Shown here one piece after another: positions 19,860-33,129 of a DNA stretch of 64,000 nt (position 1 is its first letter; each line of letters starts with the position of its first letter). This DNA is from Clarireedia homoeocarpa (taxonomy: Eukaryota > Ascomycota > Leotiomycetes > Helotiales > Rutstroemiaceae): contig LNKV01000040.1 in the NCBI GenBank assembly GCA_001465935.1, forward strand, positions 310,001-374,000, in the 5' to 3' direction. Under the pieces are notes generated by a model, which was not told where the DNA came from, made no database searches, and saw nothing but the letters and a program-made list of their open reading frames with translations. Position numbers and translations under genes: made by a program.

Positions 19860-22859
19860 TTTGACCGGTTAGGCTTATTACTGGTGTATATTTGTGGTAT
19901 CGCTAAATGCGCATGGAGTTTCTCGGCGAGTAGCTCAGAGATGTTTCAGAGGCGATCGAAATTCAGAGGAAAGCACACTCTCGTCGCAGGTCTATGAAGT
20001 AAGTATATTAGTTTCAGATCTTCCTCGGCAAATAAGTAAGATTATGATCCCATCCCAGAAGGAGAGGTGAATGAAAGATACAGGGGATTACAGGCGACAA
20101 GATCGATTGGTAGATTACTTACTGGATATAAACACAAAGCTACCTTAGTGGAGAAAGCAGTTGTGCTGAGTAGGATAGAAAGCAAGATTCTCGCAAAGAG
20201 CATTTATAGCATGAGCGCTTTTCAAGGAAGACTGTTGTTAGTTTTAGCCATCTCCCATTAATGATTTTGATGGAAATCGAAGGACTTACGTTTCTTTTTG
20301 TTTTTGTTTTTTTGGAAGAGCAAATTGCAGCAACCTACTACCACTGCGCAGCAGTGAGGTCGCCGCACGAAGTGAAGTCGAAAGAAATTCTGAGCAGCTG
20401 AAGAGATTCAAGATTAGCTTTGCCAGAGTTTGCCAACGCCACAGTCATCTATTTTGATAATGACCGATCAAAATTGTGACGGTGGAGTAAAGTTGAGATG
20501 GATTAGATGGAAGTTGATGGAGGATAGTTATTCTCCTACTTGCTCGACGGCAACGTGGCTTGGAGATTTGGGCATTTTGGAAAACTGAACTTACGATAGT
20601 TGCCAGCAAGAAGCTTCTGACTATGATGATTTTGAGTTAGAAGACTCAAAATAGATGTTGCTCTTTGTGCTTCGATAATTTGGACGCGTAAAGAAGGTAA
20701 GATCGGATGGGAAAATTCAACAAAGTTATCTCCTTTAGAGAAGAGCAAGTATATCTTCCTTACGAGGAAGTAGGATATGCTTGCAAGCAATTCAAAGAAG
20801 CTCTTGATGGAGTTATTTTGGATTTGGGATAAATTGGGAGATTGGGTTGTGTTGGGATGGAAGAAAGTTGTTAAGCAGAAAGTATTGGAGAGATATATGT
20901 GTGGGATTGAATATTTCTCGCTTCGAGGGAATCTATCGAATAGTAGGCCATCAAGTAGATCACAAGGTATCTTCCGTTGCCTGGATCATCCTATCATACA
21001 AGACGGATACCTACGGCCCGGTTATGGGAGGCAGGAGGCAAGAAGATGGGGAAAAAGAGCGTTCCATGGTAGTCATTGAGTACAGGAGACGTCGGCCTGG
21101 AGTTTGATATCTCACATTCAGGGAGTTTGTATTACGAGACACTTCTCAATAAGTGAGCTATTCACATTGGATCTACATACTTTGTATACCTTAAGGCTTC
21201 TAAATGATCGTTTCAAGTTTTGGGAGATGATAAGATGCTGATATGTATGTGAATGAACTCGAGAGTCGAGAGTCGAGATATAGATTCAAACAGCTCAAAG
21301 TTACACCCAAGGAGGAGCTGTGAAAAGAACTTACTGCATTAAGAACTACACTGAATTGCGGACTATGCTTTGCATTCTCCTAAAGTTCTTTGTCAAGTCA
21401 ATTTGGGAGAGTGATACTATTGGCGTTGGGTCTTTGTCTTCAAGTTTTCACTATTGATGCATAGGGCTGCGCTTTGTTAGATAAATCATCTTAGAGTCGT
21501 ATCATTAAGTAGCTTATGCATCTCTGAAATAAAACCACCTACAAGGCACGAACACAAATCTCATTCAAACGTAAAAAAGAAATCTGTAGCCATCGCGGAG
21601 CCATAGGTATATCGCGAAGCGCGATGTTGTCTCGCCGCCTTTGTCTTCGCACACATCCCCCGTCGCGGGAGCAGTTAGCTAAACAGAAGTCGATACCCAA
21701 CTTACCTGTCCACAGCCCACTTTACGGCTTCGCTCAGAGGCTCTTCGTTCTTCTCCTTATAACGTGCGAATTCTGATCGTTCTCTTTCCCAGACTTCGAA
21801 GGCTGTTTCCATACAGCACAAGAAATCGTGTCTTTGCTCTATAAGTTGGAACGCTTTTTAGTCGCTTCTTTGATTTCTTCCAGACAGCTCTATACGGACT
21901 GAGGTCAATCCTATTGACGACATGATGGAAATAGTCAAAAGAATCTGCGGTAAGCTGCCCGAATGTTTAGGACTACTCAAGCTGTGCACTATCGGCCATT
22001 CTTGCCCCCCCTCGGAGGCTCTAACTTGATCACTAATATCATAAACTCAGTGGTAGACTACGAGCGACTTTATATCCTCTATTTTAAGACTTCTCGAGAA
22101 GTAAAAGCGAAATAGTTTCGACAATTCATACCTGGCACCCTATAGATCGATCAGCTTGGTCGCCCTGCTATACCCAAAACGAAGTCAACAAAGCATTAGT
22201 GACGTGCTATTTTCTTCTACACATCTCTTCCTAGATGCTTCTCGATACAAACTATAAGAAATAGCAGAATTTTCCAAGTCCCAAACAGAAACCATCAACT
22301 TTTCCCATCGAACCCGACGTCTTTAGCTGAGGGCAGCGAGGAGGTCAACTCGCAGAGTAAGCGGGTTGATGGCTGAAATTAACTGTCTAAACTGAAGAAC
22401 TACATATAACAAAGGCTCTTTCAAGCGCAAACGGATTTTAATCTCAATCCTGAATATATCCATAGCGGCTGCTGAACATTGTCCCGACGATTCCTCAATC
22501 CTCAATCGACATCTTAACGGACCTAACCGAAGTTTCTACCTCGATATTTATACTCTTAATAATCTCTAGCACAAGGAGCAAGTCGAATGTATCTTAGCAG
22601 TTATAAAATTATACATGGGTTGAGTATGGACCGGTCTAGATCTGCCAGGCTCATTAGCAACAGTCCCGGACTCACGGTCCACGGATAGCACTAGGGGTCT
22701 TGAAGAATCCTTCCACATTTGGCACTGAGTAGACCCTCTAGCAGCGTTTCACGGCACTCAACCACCCAATCTCTTCTTGATATATCAACCAGGAATCTAG
22801 CAGACTAGCACACTCTATTTAGTTCAATTCCTTAGCCCTTTCACGGCCAGATCTGGGTT
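19860..22859. other. Gene-poor stretch, possible decayed fragments
   Basis: About 3 kb with no supported gene. Part of 21600-21850 reads on the minus strand as a broken charged segment (AFEVWERERSEFARYKEKNE), possibly a retroelement relic. Short frames near 20067, 20536 and 20777 lack family features and splice context. Confidence 0.45.
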
Positions 22860-23930
22860 TATGAAAACAAATAAGCATTGCGCTGAAACACTCGAACTTC
22901 TCCCATCCACTTTCTTTTACAATAATAAGTTATCGGCTCATGGAATTGGCAGGCACACACTTCGAAAAATCCGAGCATCCGCACAGTAGGATCGCACTTA
23001 CCTCCCGAGTCCCCAGTCTTCCCACTGCAGAGCCCCAGCGCCAATCCCCGTTATAACCAAAGAATTTCCACCTACCGGCGTCTCTACAGCGTACTTGAAT
23101 CGCGGTTCTTGAAGCATTTTCAAAATAGGCTAACAGCACATCCATTCTCCAAGCCCTCGTCGAGTCTTCAGTGGTATTATTGCAGTTCTTAGTATCTAGA
23201 CGATGACTGAACAAGGTTCTTGAACAGAGGAAGGCCAACATGACCGGAAATCAAATACCTGGCTGCGAATATACTCGCGAAGATTCGAGTGTTGCGTGAG
23301 AATGGCTATTAGCACAAACAGGTGTGTTGATCTTACCCCTATACTCACTTATGCTGACTGCTCGTGCTAACTTCCTGACTCTAGACGAGAAAATGTATAA
23401 TATCCCCGCCCACTAAAAAGCAGCGAGCACTTCTTCTCGGAGGTGAAGATAACAAACCTTGGAAAAACTTACACCATAGACGATGGGATCCGCATACACG
23501 AAGGGCGGTGTAATAAAACACAAAATGCTCCCCCACGCTCCAGAAGTTCATCTTGGTAGTCTCAGATCTACTACCTTTGATATCTGGAGCCTCAATGTAA
23601 CTGCTCTTATCTTTGTTTTCCCTTCCAGAAATGTCCACATCTCACAATAGCTTGGCTAACACTTCGAACTGTTCACCAACCAGAAGATATAGAACCTCGA
23701 CCTCCACCCCTTTGAGGCCCATACACCCGAAGACGACAAGAGGTACGCCGTGCACCTCTCGTTCAATCCGTACAGATAGTTCTGCACCGTTCAAGTCTAC
23801 ATCAATATATATACGAGGAGAGTGGTGGCGGATGAGAAGCGGAGGGACCTTGCAAGAGCCGAGAAAGACACATATTAATTCTAATCTCCAAATCAAGAAG
23901 ACCCTGTTTAGGCACAGCTTCCCTTTCATA
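22860..23930 (-). pseudogene. Unresolved gene or gene relic
   Basis: Not recognised. One frame from 23929 to 23381 is open except for a single TGA near 23641 and includes RIYIDVDLNGAELSVRIERE. In a neighbouring frame SILCFITPPFVYADPIVYG ends at a good donor (GGT/GTAAGT near 23473). Further down, YAVETPVGGNSLVITGIGAG sits between an acceptor near 23096 (TTCAAG) and a good donor (GGGAG/GTAAGT near 22998). Splice-like signals and hydrophobic stretches suggest a real multi-exon gene, perhaps for a membrane protein and perhaps damaged, but I could not build a clean model. Confidence 0.3.
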
Positions 23931-24610
23931 CTCGTTCGACCGGAATTATCGTCAACCCCAACGTATCCTCTTCATCTCGAAAATATTCTCCGCAACGTTC
24001 GCAACCCACTTCCATCTTAGTTTCGAGTCTCTCTACAAAACCCGATCATATGAGCTTAGCCTGATAGTTAGATAACTGACTGCAGGTAGCATAGCACGCA
24101 TGCAATTACATATTGCGTTCAGATTCACTCTTTTGATTTAGAGTTTGAATCAGGATTAGCGAGGGATAGGAGGTTCTCACACACACACAAACCCACACAA
24201 GTGATACAGGAAGCTCTTCTCTGACAGCTAAACAACAGCACCTCGCGAGTCGGCGTACCATCTATAAACGCTCCATGACATAAGCTCTTGTGTGCGGGTA
24301 AGATTTTGCCCTCCCCCTCCCCACCTTTTGCGGCAGTCTTAGCATGGGTAAAGGGGCGGCGGGGCAGATAGATGATTTACGTAGAGATGGAGATAGTGTC
24401 GAAATTTTATTTAGATAGATCAAGATTCAGAAGCATTACGCCGTCCAACTGCTGACCGTACACCCTGCATAAAAGTTCATCAAGAGGAGTTGCAATTCAT
24501 TTTTACAATGCCTAAGATACTACCCCAACACCGGACTCTGTTCCCATTTATACCAAAAAATATAAAAAATGCCAACCTATATATATACTGGATCTTCCTC
24601 CATGTTTTCT
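23931..24610. other. Intergenic, no gene seen
   Basis: Lies between the unresolved gene and the 3' end of the P450 gene. A short CA-rich tract occurs near 24179-24190. Confidence 0.5.
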
Positions 24611-26380
24611 CTACCACCCCTCCACAGCCTTCACCTTAACATGCAATCCCTTTGTCGGTCTCGCCGTCACACCCCCCTTGATATCCAAATTCTTCTCATC
24701 CATCAATCTCTTATCCTGCAGCTCAAACTCAAACCTCCCAATCCACGCCGCCAGCAAGCACGCGAACTCCGCCTTCGCAAAAGCCTGTCCGATACAGCTT
24801 CTTGGGCCGTGCAAAAACGTAAGGAAGGAGTAATTGCTCGTTGCTCCTCCGCTCGTGCTGCGCGAATCCCCATCCTTGGGCATCCAACGGTCTGGGTTGA
24901 ATTTGCGTGCGTCTGGTCCCCATTGCGCTTCGTCTTTGTTGATAGCCCAGGGAATGATCATTACTCTGGTGCCTTTGGGAATGCGGTGACCGCCGATGGT
25001 GGTATTGATGGCGGCCTCACGTAATGTGAGAGGTACGGGTGAGAAGTATCGGAGGACTTCGTTGCACACTGCATTTAAATAGGGCATGTGATCGATGTCT
25101 TGACTCGTGACGGTGACGTCGGAGTCTGGGCTCGGTAACCTTGAGCGCACTTCTTCTCTGAGACGAGACTGAACTTCTGGATGGGCGCAAAGCAGATATA
25201 TAGCCCATGTCATGGCGCTGGCAGTTGTTTCGTGTCCAGCCGCTAGGAAAGTCATGAGTTGATCGATAAGATTTTCATCAGAGAAACCACCACTTTCAAG
25301 GGCAACGCTAAGAATATCCACATCTGTCAGTTCCCTCTTTTCTAGCTTTGCTTTCTTCTCGTTAATAAGTTGCCTGCAGGTTGATCGGATGACCCCGGCC
25401 GCTGCTTCGATCTCACCATTTCGTTTGACAGGTATTCGCGAGACAAACCAGCCAGGCAAGAGGAGATTCAGAATTCCTAGCAGCTGAGCAGCACGAGTGG
25501 GCTTGAAGACGGTTCGGTAAGTGCGATTGAGTAAAGTATCTGGATCCTGGATGGCTCCGAAGTCCTGACCCATACCGGCTACTCCGATGATGTCCAATGT
25601 AGCTCTACTTGCCCACTGCATTGCTTCCATGTATGCGACGCCTTTCTCTGGCGCAGGTGCTGGACCAGTTGCATCCTCACTCTTATCCACAAATGGCTCA
25701 CTGTGTATTTCCCCTCTTTCTTTCGCCTTAACTTCTGCGGTCATAGCTTGAATTGCTTCGCAAGACTTATTCCAAAACACGGCATATAAGTTCTTGACGT
25801 GTCGAAAGGCAAATGCAGGCATTAAGTTCTTTCTCTGCACCTTGTGTTCATCCCCTTCGGCCAACAAGACACCAATTCCAAGAAGTCTCCCTAAGCCGCT
25901 CCGGATTGTTGTCGGCTTAATGAATTCATAGTTTTTTGTTGTAAGAACCTCGCTAAGCGTTTTCGCATTGGTGACCATGATTCTTTCCTGGTTTAGGATC
26001 CCTAAGTACCTTATAATGCCATCATTAGGAACCTCATTTATCCTTTAGGTCGTTAGTCTGGAGAGCATATATGAGTGTCGATTGGGTATTTACCATTCAA
26101 GCATCGGTGCTCCTGTTGGTTCCCTAGCAATCCTTCCGAATTGTCCATTCCACCAACTATTGCCTTTCGGACTGGGTAAATGTCTCAGGGGTGAGAAGTA
26201 ATGTGGATATAGGAACACACGCCAAATCGCAAAAGCTAAGAACTGGAGTAGCAATAATTGTACGAATGTTCCCACGTAAGTTGGCTGAGAGAACAGCAGC
26301 AGATCAGGGCGGCGGTCGACCAATATGTAAGAAAGAACCGTTGGTAATACCAACATCTCTCTGAAAGGTATAGACGACAT
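24611..26380 (-). CDS. Cytochrome P450 monooxygenase
   Basis: Two exons, 26094-26380 and 24611-26042, with a 51-nt intron (donor GTAAAT, CTAAC branch, acceptor AAAG) that joins PMLEW to INEVPNDG in frame. The product is about 572 residues. An N-terminal membrane anchor (VGTFVQLLLLQFLAFAIWRVF) precedes a Pro-rich hinge (LRHLPSPKG). The I-helix oxygen-activation motif is AGHETTAS, the K-helix ExxR is in NEVLRYFSP, and the heme-binding loop is FLHGPRSCIG with its Cys ligand. The sequence resembles the CYP3/CYP4-like fungal clan that oxidises lipids or terpenoids. I chose MSSIPFREML as start because the 38 codons before it are unlike P450 N-termini. It stands alone with no clear cluster partners. 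Substrate is unknown. Confidence 0.9.
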
Positions 26381-28599
26381 TGCGACGGTAGAGTGGACTG
26401 AAACCGAGCAGAAAGTCTTCGGGGGCAAATGTACCTTGAAGTACTTTATAGCGTATAGCGGGATCGGAAAAGTGTATTGCGCCGAGGCCGCCAACAGGTA
26501 CAGTGCAGTATGCAGTCTTGTGAGCTAGAGAGTCATGAACAATGTATTCTTTGGGATTGAGTGAATCCAGTACTGCGGCGGCTGAGAGGTTGAGTTATAT
26601 GTTCAGTGATCGCAAAGCGATTTCAAATGCAGTTTTGCTTCGTTGCGAGTTTCGCTTCGTTGCGAGTTTCAAATGACCTTGTAGTTCTAATTGTGACTCT
26701 GCATGTAACTCGGAACAGAGATCAGCTAGCTGGCTTGATATGAGAGAACCAAGACAGAAATATATGGACACATATTCTATGGGCAAGGAAAGAAATGGCC
26801 AGATAATAAGAGCGAGCACAGCCGTAGCGTGAAAGAGAATCTAAGGCAAAGTGGGATTAGAATATTGGTTATCTGCTGGTTAGTCCCTCGACGCAGCACC
26901 ACCAGAACGTATTGCATACCCTTTTGAGATGAAATCATCGCAATCAACCCGCCGTTTGGCGATCATGCATGATGGACAGTGCGTTGCTTTTGTCCGCCGT
27001 GCCCTCCCCCCGCGTCAGCGTCAGCGCAAGGACTTTACGCGGCGATCAACTGCTGCTCGAAATGGTAATCCGCAACATCTGATATGGTTGTCGTCCAGGG
27101 GGTGATTGGCTCGCTGTTCAATGTTCGGAGAAATGTTTGGTGTCTCGTTCCGGTGCCGTTTCTGCGGCGCAACTGAAAACATTACGAAGAAGCCAATCAA
27201 CGCCCCTGGATTTACTGATTAGGCAATCGATGCGGGCGGCCGGTGGAACATTCTCAGGTTCGATCCATTCGGTATCATAGTTGTTCCGAGGCCACCTTCA
27301 AGATGGTAACCTGGAGATATATGAACGGCAACGTGTCTTGTCCAGGAATACTCCCAAGTCATTGAAATGCGGTTGCGGGAAAAACGTCGTGGTCTTTAGC
27401 CCCTTATCGACAAAAGGTTGCGTACACTCATCGGCCATGGGGCTAAGCGGGTGATTAGTGCCTACGGGGACATGAGCACGACCTTGCATACCTCTCCACA
27501 CGATTGCATCTGTTCGGGTCGATCGAACATATCGGATGGGACTTCTAAGAACAGAACAGAACAGAATCCAAGGTGATTCGTGATCTATCCGCATGGAATG
27601 TGTCTTGCAGTGCCCACAGAAATTGAGGTTTCCTAGGAAACCTAGCCCACCCAAACCAACACGGACTCTCAATATTCAATCCAGGGCTGATATTTACCTT
27701 CAGACATGCAACAAAAATGCGCAATCACTGAAGCCAGACTCAAGGTAAATATCCTAGAGCACTAGATTGTTGCAGCGTCAGATACCTCCTACGGCATTGC
27801 ACTTTCTACGTCCCAATTAGTCTACCTTCATCTCTCGATACTCTATCACAGACAGTGTCGAGGAGATTCAGAAAGTCTAAACACCTACAGCTGCTTTCGT
27901 TCTCTACGACGTCCTCACTCACATACACACCAAACCATTACAAGCAGCTCATATTGTATAGTGATTCAATAACCATTTAATTTCTCCCTATTCTTGCATA
28001 TAAAATAATGCAACACCAATCTCATGATCTCATAAAAGTTATTTTCGAGACAAAAACCAAAAATAGAGCCAGACCCAAACCCTATCCCATTCCTATACGA
28101 TACGAGTCAAAAGTGAGACACCAAAAGCCATTTCACCCAGCGCGCGCCATCCAGCCAAGTATCCCAAACTTGAGCCGCAATAATTAAAACCCAACCTCCT
28201 CCCCTTCCTTCCATCTGTGCCCTCCAACCAGCCGACCATCCAGCCATCATCCCTCATCAAAAATCAAAACAGCAAAAATCAACTCCCAAAGTCAAACTCC
28301 CATCCAACCAGACAAGAAGAGACAATAGACTCGAGAAAACTTTAACAAGACGACAGACCCCCAAATGTGAATCCGGCATTATACTCAACAAGTAAGTTGT
28401 TTTGCACTGGCAAGACTGACCGATGATACAAAAACACTTCGAACAACGCCACACACGCCATTCCGCATTTCTTTTTTTCCATATGCTGCAATAAAAGAAA
28501 ACACCGACAATCATGCCGAACGCAGACGCCTATATCTAAAATGCATGTAGAGGGTACTATACAAGTACGGAAGATGCTTTCATTTGCATCGCAAAACAT
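26381..28599. other. Intergenic, no gene seen
   Basis: About 2.2 kb between the P450 promoter side and the 3' end of the CDC14 gene. A direct repeat TTGCGAGTTTC.CTTCGTTGC occurs near 26640-26670. Short frames only. Confidence 0.5.
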
Positions 28600-30759
28600 T
28601 TACATGCCGGAGACTTTTCGAGTCGTGACGCTGCCGACCCTTCCGCTAGTTTTGCGGACTGCGCCAGTGGTATCTTTATTTCGGAGACTGTCACCACTGC
28701 GTTTTGGACTGCCGCGAACCTTGCCAAGTGTGCTCGAACCGCTGCCAGACTTTATCGCCGAAGGTGTCTTAGGACGACCTCCATTCACAATGTTCTCAAC
28801 GTCGTGACTGCTATCGTTGTCGATGGTTGTGTAAATTGTTGTTGTGGTTTGGCTGATGGAGCGTGATGATCTTTCACCTCGGCCTGGCGACCTCGAAGAT
28901 TTGCGGCTAGTGCGCATGCGGAGTTGCCATTCATCCTCGCCATCTGCGTCATCTATCGATGAACGGTGAATTGAAATGACTTCGGTTTCGTGTTGTAGGT
29001 GCTCATCTTCAGTAGTGCCGTATGCTGAGACGTTACGTCCATATGGGTGATGGCGATCGATTCTGCTCGTTTTCCTTGGTTGACCTGGAGTTGGTGCTGG
29101 TAGGTAATCTTCCTGAGCCCCAATGCTGTGGCTTCGCTCATTGTCGACTTCTCCAAGCGGGGTCCGTGAGCTACCGTTTGGAGGGGTAGCAACTTGACCG
29201 TTGTGTGCGAAAGTTCCCTTTCTTGGTGTGGTTGGGGCCATGCTTGCAAGCTTTTCCTTCATCTTCAACTCAAATTGCTCCTCAACCCACCATTCACGGA
29301 ATGTTCCTTGGTTGAGATGAAGCCAATGCTGCTGAGGACCGACGACCATTCCAGGTCTCATGAAGCGCATGTATGCGATGATCTCATTTGCAGTGAAGCC
29401 ATATCTGTAGATGAGATAGGCTCCGATCAAGCATCCTGTTCTTCCAAGTCCAGCTTTACAATGAACAGCGATCCCTCTCTTCTGAACCGTAATCATCTCA
29501 TGGGCCAAAGTAATGAATCTTCGAACGACACTAAGCGGCGGGCACGTGCCATCGTCAAAGATCATGTCCAGATGCTCAATGCCCAAGGCAGTGAAGTATG
29601 ACGGCGAGTATAACTCAGAATTCAAGCGAACCACCAAACCAATGTTGCGTTCTGTGAAGTGCTTCAAAACGTTCTTGAAAGGTGTCGGCAAAGTCGGATG
29701 GGCATCGACGTCATCTAGAGTTGTTGGCAAAGTCGCGTATAATGGAGAAGATGGCAAGATGGGTTGCACTGGGTGATGTTGGGGGGAAGCAAAAGCGAGG
29801 AAGTCGGGAGTCAACCAGTTGAAGTCTCCTTGATCCACTCTCTCGAATCGTTCATACTCTTCCAGATCGAATTGAGGTAGAGCGCAGAACCCTTGCTCCT
29901 TCGCGCGCCAGACACCGTAGACAACATCTTGAACTGTAATTCCATAATCGGCTTGACTGTATCCTGCATCACGGAATGGCATGAGGGGTGGGTCCGCCTG
30001 TGCGATTGGCGCAAGCGCGAGATGGGGTGCCCACGATTGGATCAAGACCATATACGTGGCTAAGAGACATGCAGCGTTGGCTCGACCTAAGTGGTTCCGT
30101 TAGTTAATTGGGTCCAGCAAATTTTCCATGCCCAGAAAAAGCTTACTTCTTGCATCGGCTCTGCTCCAGAATACGACCGGTTTGTTCTTATTCTCAGGTG
30201 CGCCAAGGATGTCATGGAATTGAACCGCGAATCTGTAGAGATGTCCAATGTGTAATGGTCCAAAATCGTGATGGAAAGCGTTGTACAATAAGGAATCATC
30301 GATTGTGAAGTAATATGGTGGTTCTCGATGCTTGTCTCCGACGACGGATGGTCCATCTGCAGCTCGTGCTGACCGCTTACTCGGAGATCGTCGAGAGCTT
30401 GGCTGCTCTGGATACGGGAAAAGAGTATCGGCTGTGGGAGGAGTAGTATAAGATGCTAAATACAATCGGTCTGTGTATGTTAGCATATGAGTCGGCTTCG
30501 TATGATCTCGGCTTCGTTTCGGTGAAGGGGCCGAAGGTGCGCCGGAATGTTTATCGTCTGGTAATAATGTTGCCCACTGGAGCAAAGAAGCATAGTCCAC
30601 TCGATACATGATAGAGATAATGTAAATATGTTGAGTCAATGGCACTCAATGCTTCGCGCTGCTGCAGGGGTGTTGTTGTGATGACATCGCGGGAAAGAAA
30701 AGCATACCTGGGATGTACTCGATGATCTGCCCGTACTTCAATTGAGAGGAAGGAGGCAT
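28600..30759 (-). CDS. CDC14: Dual-specificity phosphatase CDC14
   Basis: Conserved cell-cycle phosphatase that reverses Cdk phosphorylation at mitotic exit and cytokinesis. Three exons, 30708-30759, 30147-30470 and 28600-30086, give 620 residues with all phases consistent. Exon 1 encodes MPPSSQLKYGQIIEYIP and joins DRLYLASYT across a 237-nt intron whose branch is TGCTAAC. The 60-nt second intron joins SRADARS to RANAACLL. The N-terminal domain shows YYFTIDDSLLYNAFHHDFGP and PVVFWSRADARS. The catalytic loop is HCKAGLGRTG with the nucleophilic Cys and Arg, followed by the family-specific MRFMRPGMVVGPQQHWL. The Ser-, Arg- and Thr-rich C-terminal tail (from about residue 400) is typical and probably holds nuclear localisation and Cdk sites. 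Confidence 0.95.
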
Positions 30760-31832
30760 GTTGAGATAAGATACACTGGGGCGCCAATTCTATTCGCAGT
30801 CGCGAAGCTCGTTCTCGTAATAGCAGCCCGAGGGAAAGTCTGTTGCTGTCGTGGTAGGGTAGGAGCACTGAGGAGGACTCGAGGTCGGGAGGGAAGTCGC
30901 AAGTTTATTTTGATGTTGTTGATCCCGCTCCAAACGAAAACAAATAAATACTTGGTGCGCGAAAGAAAGCGTGCTTCCTCAAGACCGACAGCGGGAATAA
31001 GAGATATCGGCAGAAGAAATGCTCTCAGTACAATGCAAATGAAATTATGGAATAGTTGAAGAAGGAGGAGGATCTTTCCAAATAATCGAAGGAATTCTTA
31101 TGAATTTTGTATGTATGTGACTTCAGCGATCAATAACAATTTACTAGTCTGTTTATGGTAATTGATTCTGACCGGGCAACCACCGCCATTTGCTGGATAT
31201 TTTTTGGCCGCAAAACATTTAAGCTTAGACGGAAGGGATGGAGGAGGAGAAGGTGGAGCGGATGCGGCGGCGGCGAGAAGATTTTATTTGGGTGGGAGAA
31301 CAGGAAAGGAGTAGGAAGGACTTCGTATTTGAAGGGACCATAATACTATGTAATCTTACTATGTAAAACTTGTAAAACTTGTAAAACTTGTAAAACTTCT
31401 TCATCGACGGCGTTGAAGATGGTTGGATCATTGGAGCAGTCGAAGAGCTACTAGTACTGTACGAAGTAGACCGAGTGGTTCCTATGTATCTGCTTACGAC
31501 GTCCGACAATGAGCGACAAGACCGTTTGCCTTCTCCCACCGCCCTCACACCGTCCGTACGGTGAACATTCCATCTTCCATCTTCCATCTTCCATGTACCG
31601 GTCGGTGGTGTCACTTTAGTCCAGCGCCCGCGCCAATCTGATCTGCAATCACCAAGACCAAGACCAAAACACGAAAAACAAAGAATAACACCATCCCTGC
31701 ATAAACCAGTCTCGGTCTCTCCACCAACCCTTCCACCCATGCCCTACACAACACATTTCTGTCTCCGCTTCACCTAGCAACTTGCCGCCCAGGCCTCTTC
31801 ATAACATAACAACCACAATAATATCCTGAACC
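30760..31832. promoter_or_regulatory. Divergent promoter region of CDC14 and PCC1
   Basis: About 1.07 kb between two divergently transcribed housekeeping genes. It contains four copies of ACTTGTAAA (about 31362-31398) and CATCTTC repeats near 31568-31592. No coding frame that I can support. Confidence 0.5.
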
Positions 31833-32411
31833 ATGACGACCACTGCCACGAACCCTGAATTCCCTTGCTCGCTGTACGTCCCACCTCGCCCAGCCATCTC
31901 TCCTGCCATCTCTCCTGCCATCTCTCCTGCCTCTACTTGTGAACGTCGTCTCTACTCGTCATGGTTCTATAGGCAAACCTGGCAGATGATGACGATGATG
32001 AGTAGTGGGGTGGGTTATGTTGTTGTCCACATCGCGATGCACAGCTAGCATAGCATAACACAACACATACCTACCCATCTACCTATTACCTCTGCGCTCT
32101 ACTGACCACCTCACTCTCACAGCACAATCGACATCCCGCTCCTGACCCCCCGTCTCGCGAACGCTGCGCTCAGCGCCCTGTCAGTAGACAAAGAGTTATC
32201 GCCCTTGGTGCGCCGCGAGTTCTCAACGATAAGCGCGCAGGGCGCGGTCGAAGAGACGATCCTTCGGACGGAATACAAGGCTACGACGAATCGCATGCTG
32301 CGCGTAGCCGTTAATGGGTTCATGGAGAGTTTGGGGGTTGTGCTGGGGGTGATGGAGGAGCTGGACGTGGATGTTCTGGAAGCAAGTGAGGAGGGGGCTA
32401 CTGATGCATAG
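31833..32411 (+). CDS. PCC1: EKC/KEOPS complex subunit Pcc1
   Basis: Small subunit of the KEOPS complex, which makes the universal t6A modification of tRNA and affects telomeres and transcription. Two exons, 31833-31873 and 32123-32411, give 109 residues. The 249-nt intron starts GTACGT and ends CTCACAG, and joins FPCSL to TIDIPLLTP. Conserved features are TPRLANAALSALSVDKELSP, the VRREFS strand and the helix LRVAVNGFMESLGVVLGVME, which form the Pcc1 dimer fold. The intron holds three copies of CCATCTCTCCTG. A first-exon reading frame that runs through the donor gives a shorter unrelated tail and is not the gene. Confidence 0.85.
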
Positions 32412-33129
32412 ATCGGAGATCGGGGGCTGATTAATGAACACTTCGGCTGGCTGGTTGAAGATGTTTTACCTTAAACAAGCTAATTTGCTGTTCGTGTGGT
32501 GGCGCCTTTGCCTTGTTTCCGCACTTCAGTTGATCAACATACAGAGGAGATAACGAAGCAGGTGCTGCTGCCTCTGTGCTGTGTGGAAGAGCTGGCAGTA
32601 TGATAACAGAGAACTGAAACAATATTCCCCCTCGTTCTTGGAGGCAGTCTGGAATATCAATGATGCATATCATACCCGCCTTGATTCTCAAGTTGCCTGA
32701 ATTGTGAAGTCATCTTATGCAATAAGCTAGCGTTTGATGCATAGCGGTATGGTCTGAATTTCTACACCCTACCTAGATGCAGTACTATGTTCTACTCATG
32801 ACCATAGCCGGTATTTATCTTTTAAAATTCGAACAATATCTGCAGTAGACCCATATCATCCATTATTACAACCTCTCTAGAGCCTGTTCTAACGCCAAAT
32901 CCATGCGTCAAGAATGCTTCCAACATCTCTCATAAAAGAAGTTCATGGTGAAAAATATGTCAAAAGACGCAAACATGCCTCCAACTCCGCCCGGGCACCC
33001 TTTATTTTTGAACATCGCCCCAAAGTCATAAACTCAATAACTTCATGCATAGGTATCATCATGAACCATAACTCCCCGGACCGAAATAAGTAAATGACAA
33101 GTCAGAAAATATCCACTCCAGTCCATAAA
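32412..33129. other. Convergent intergenic region
   Basis: 3' ends of PCC1 and the bHLH gene. No gene seen. Confidence 0.6.
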
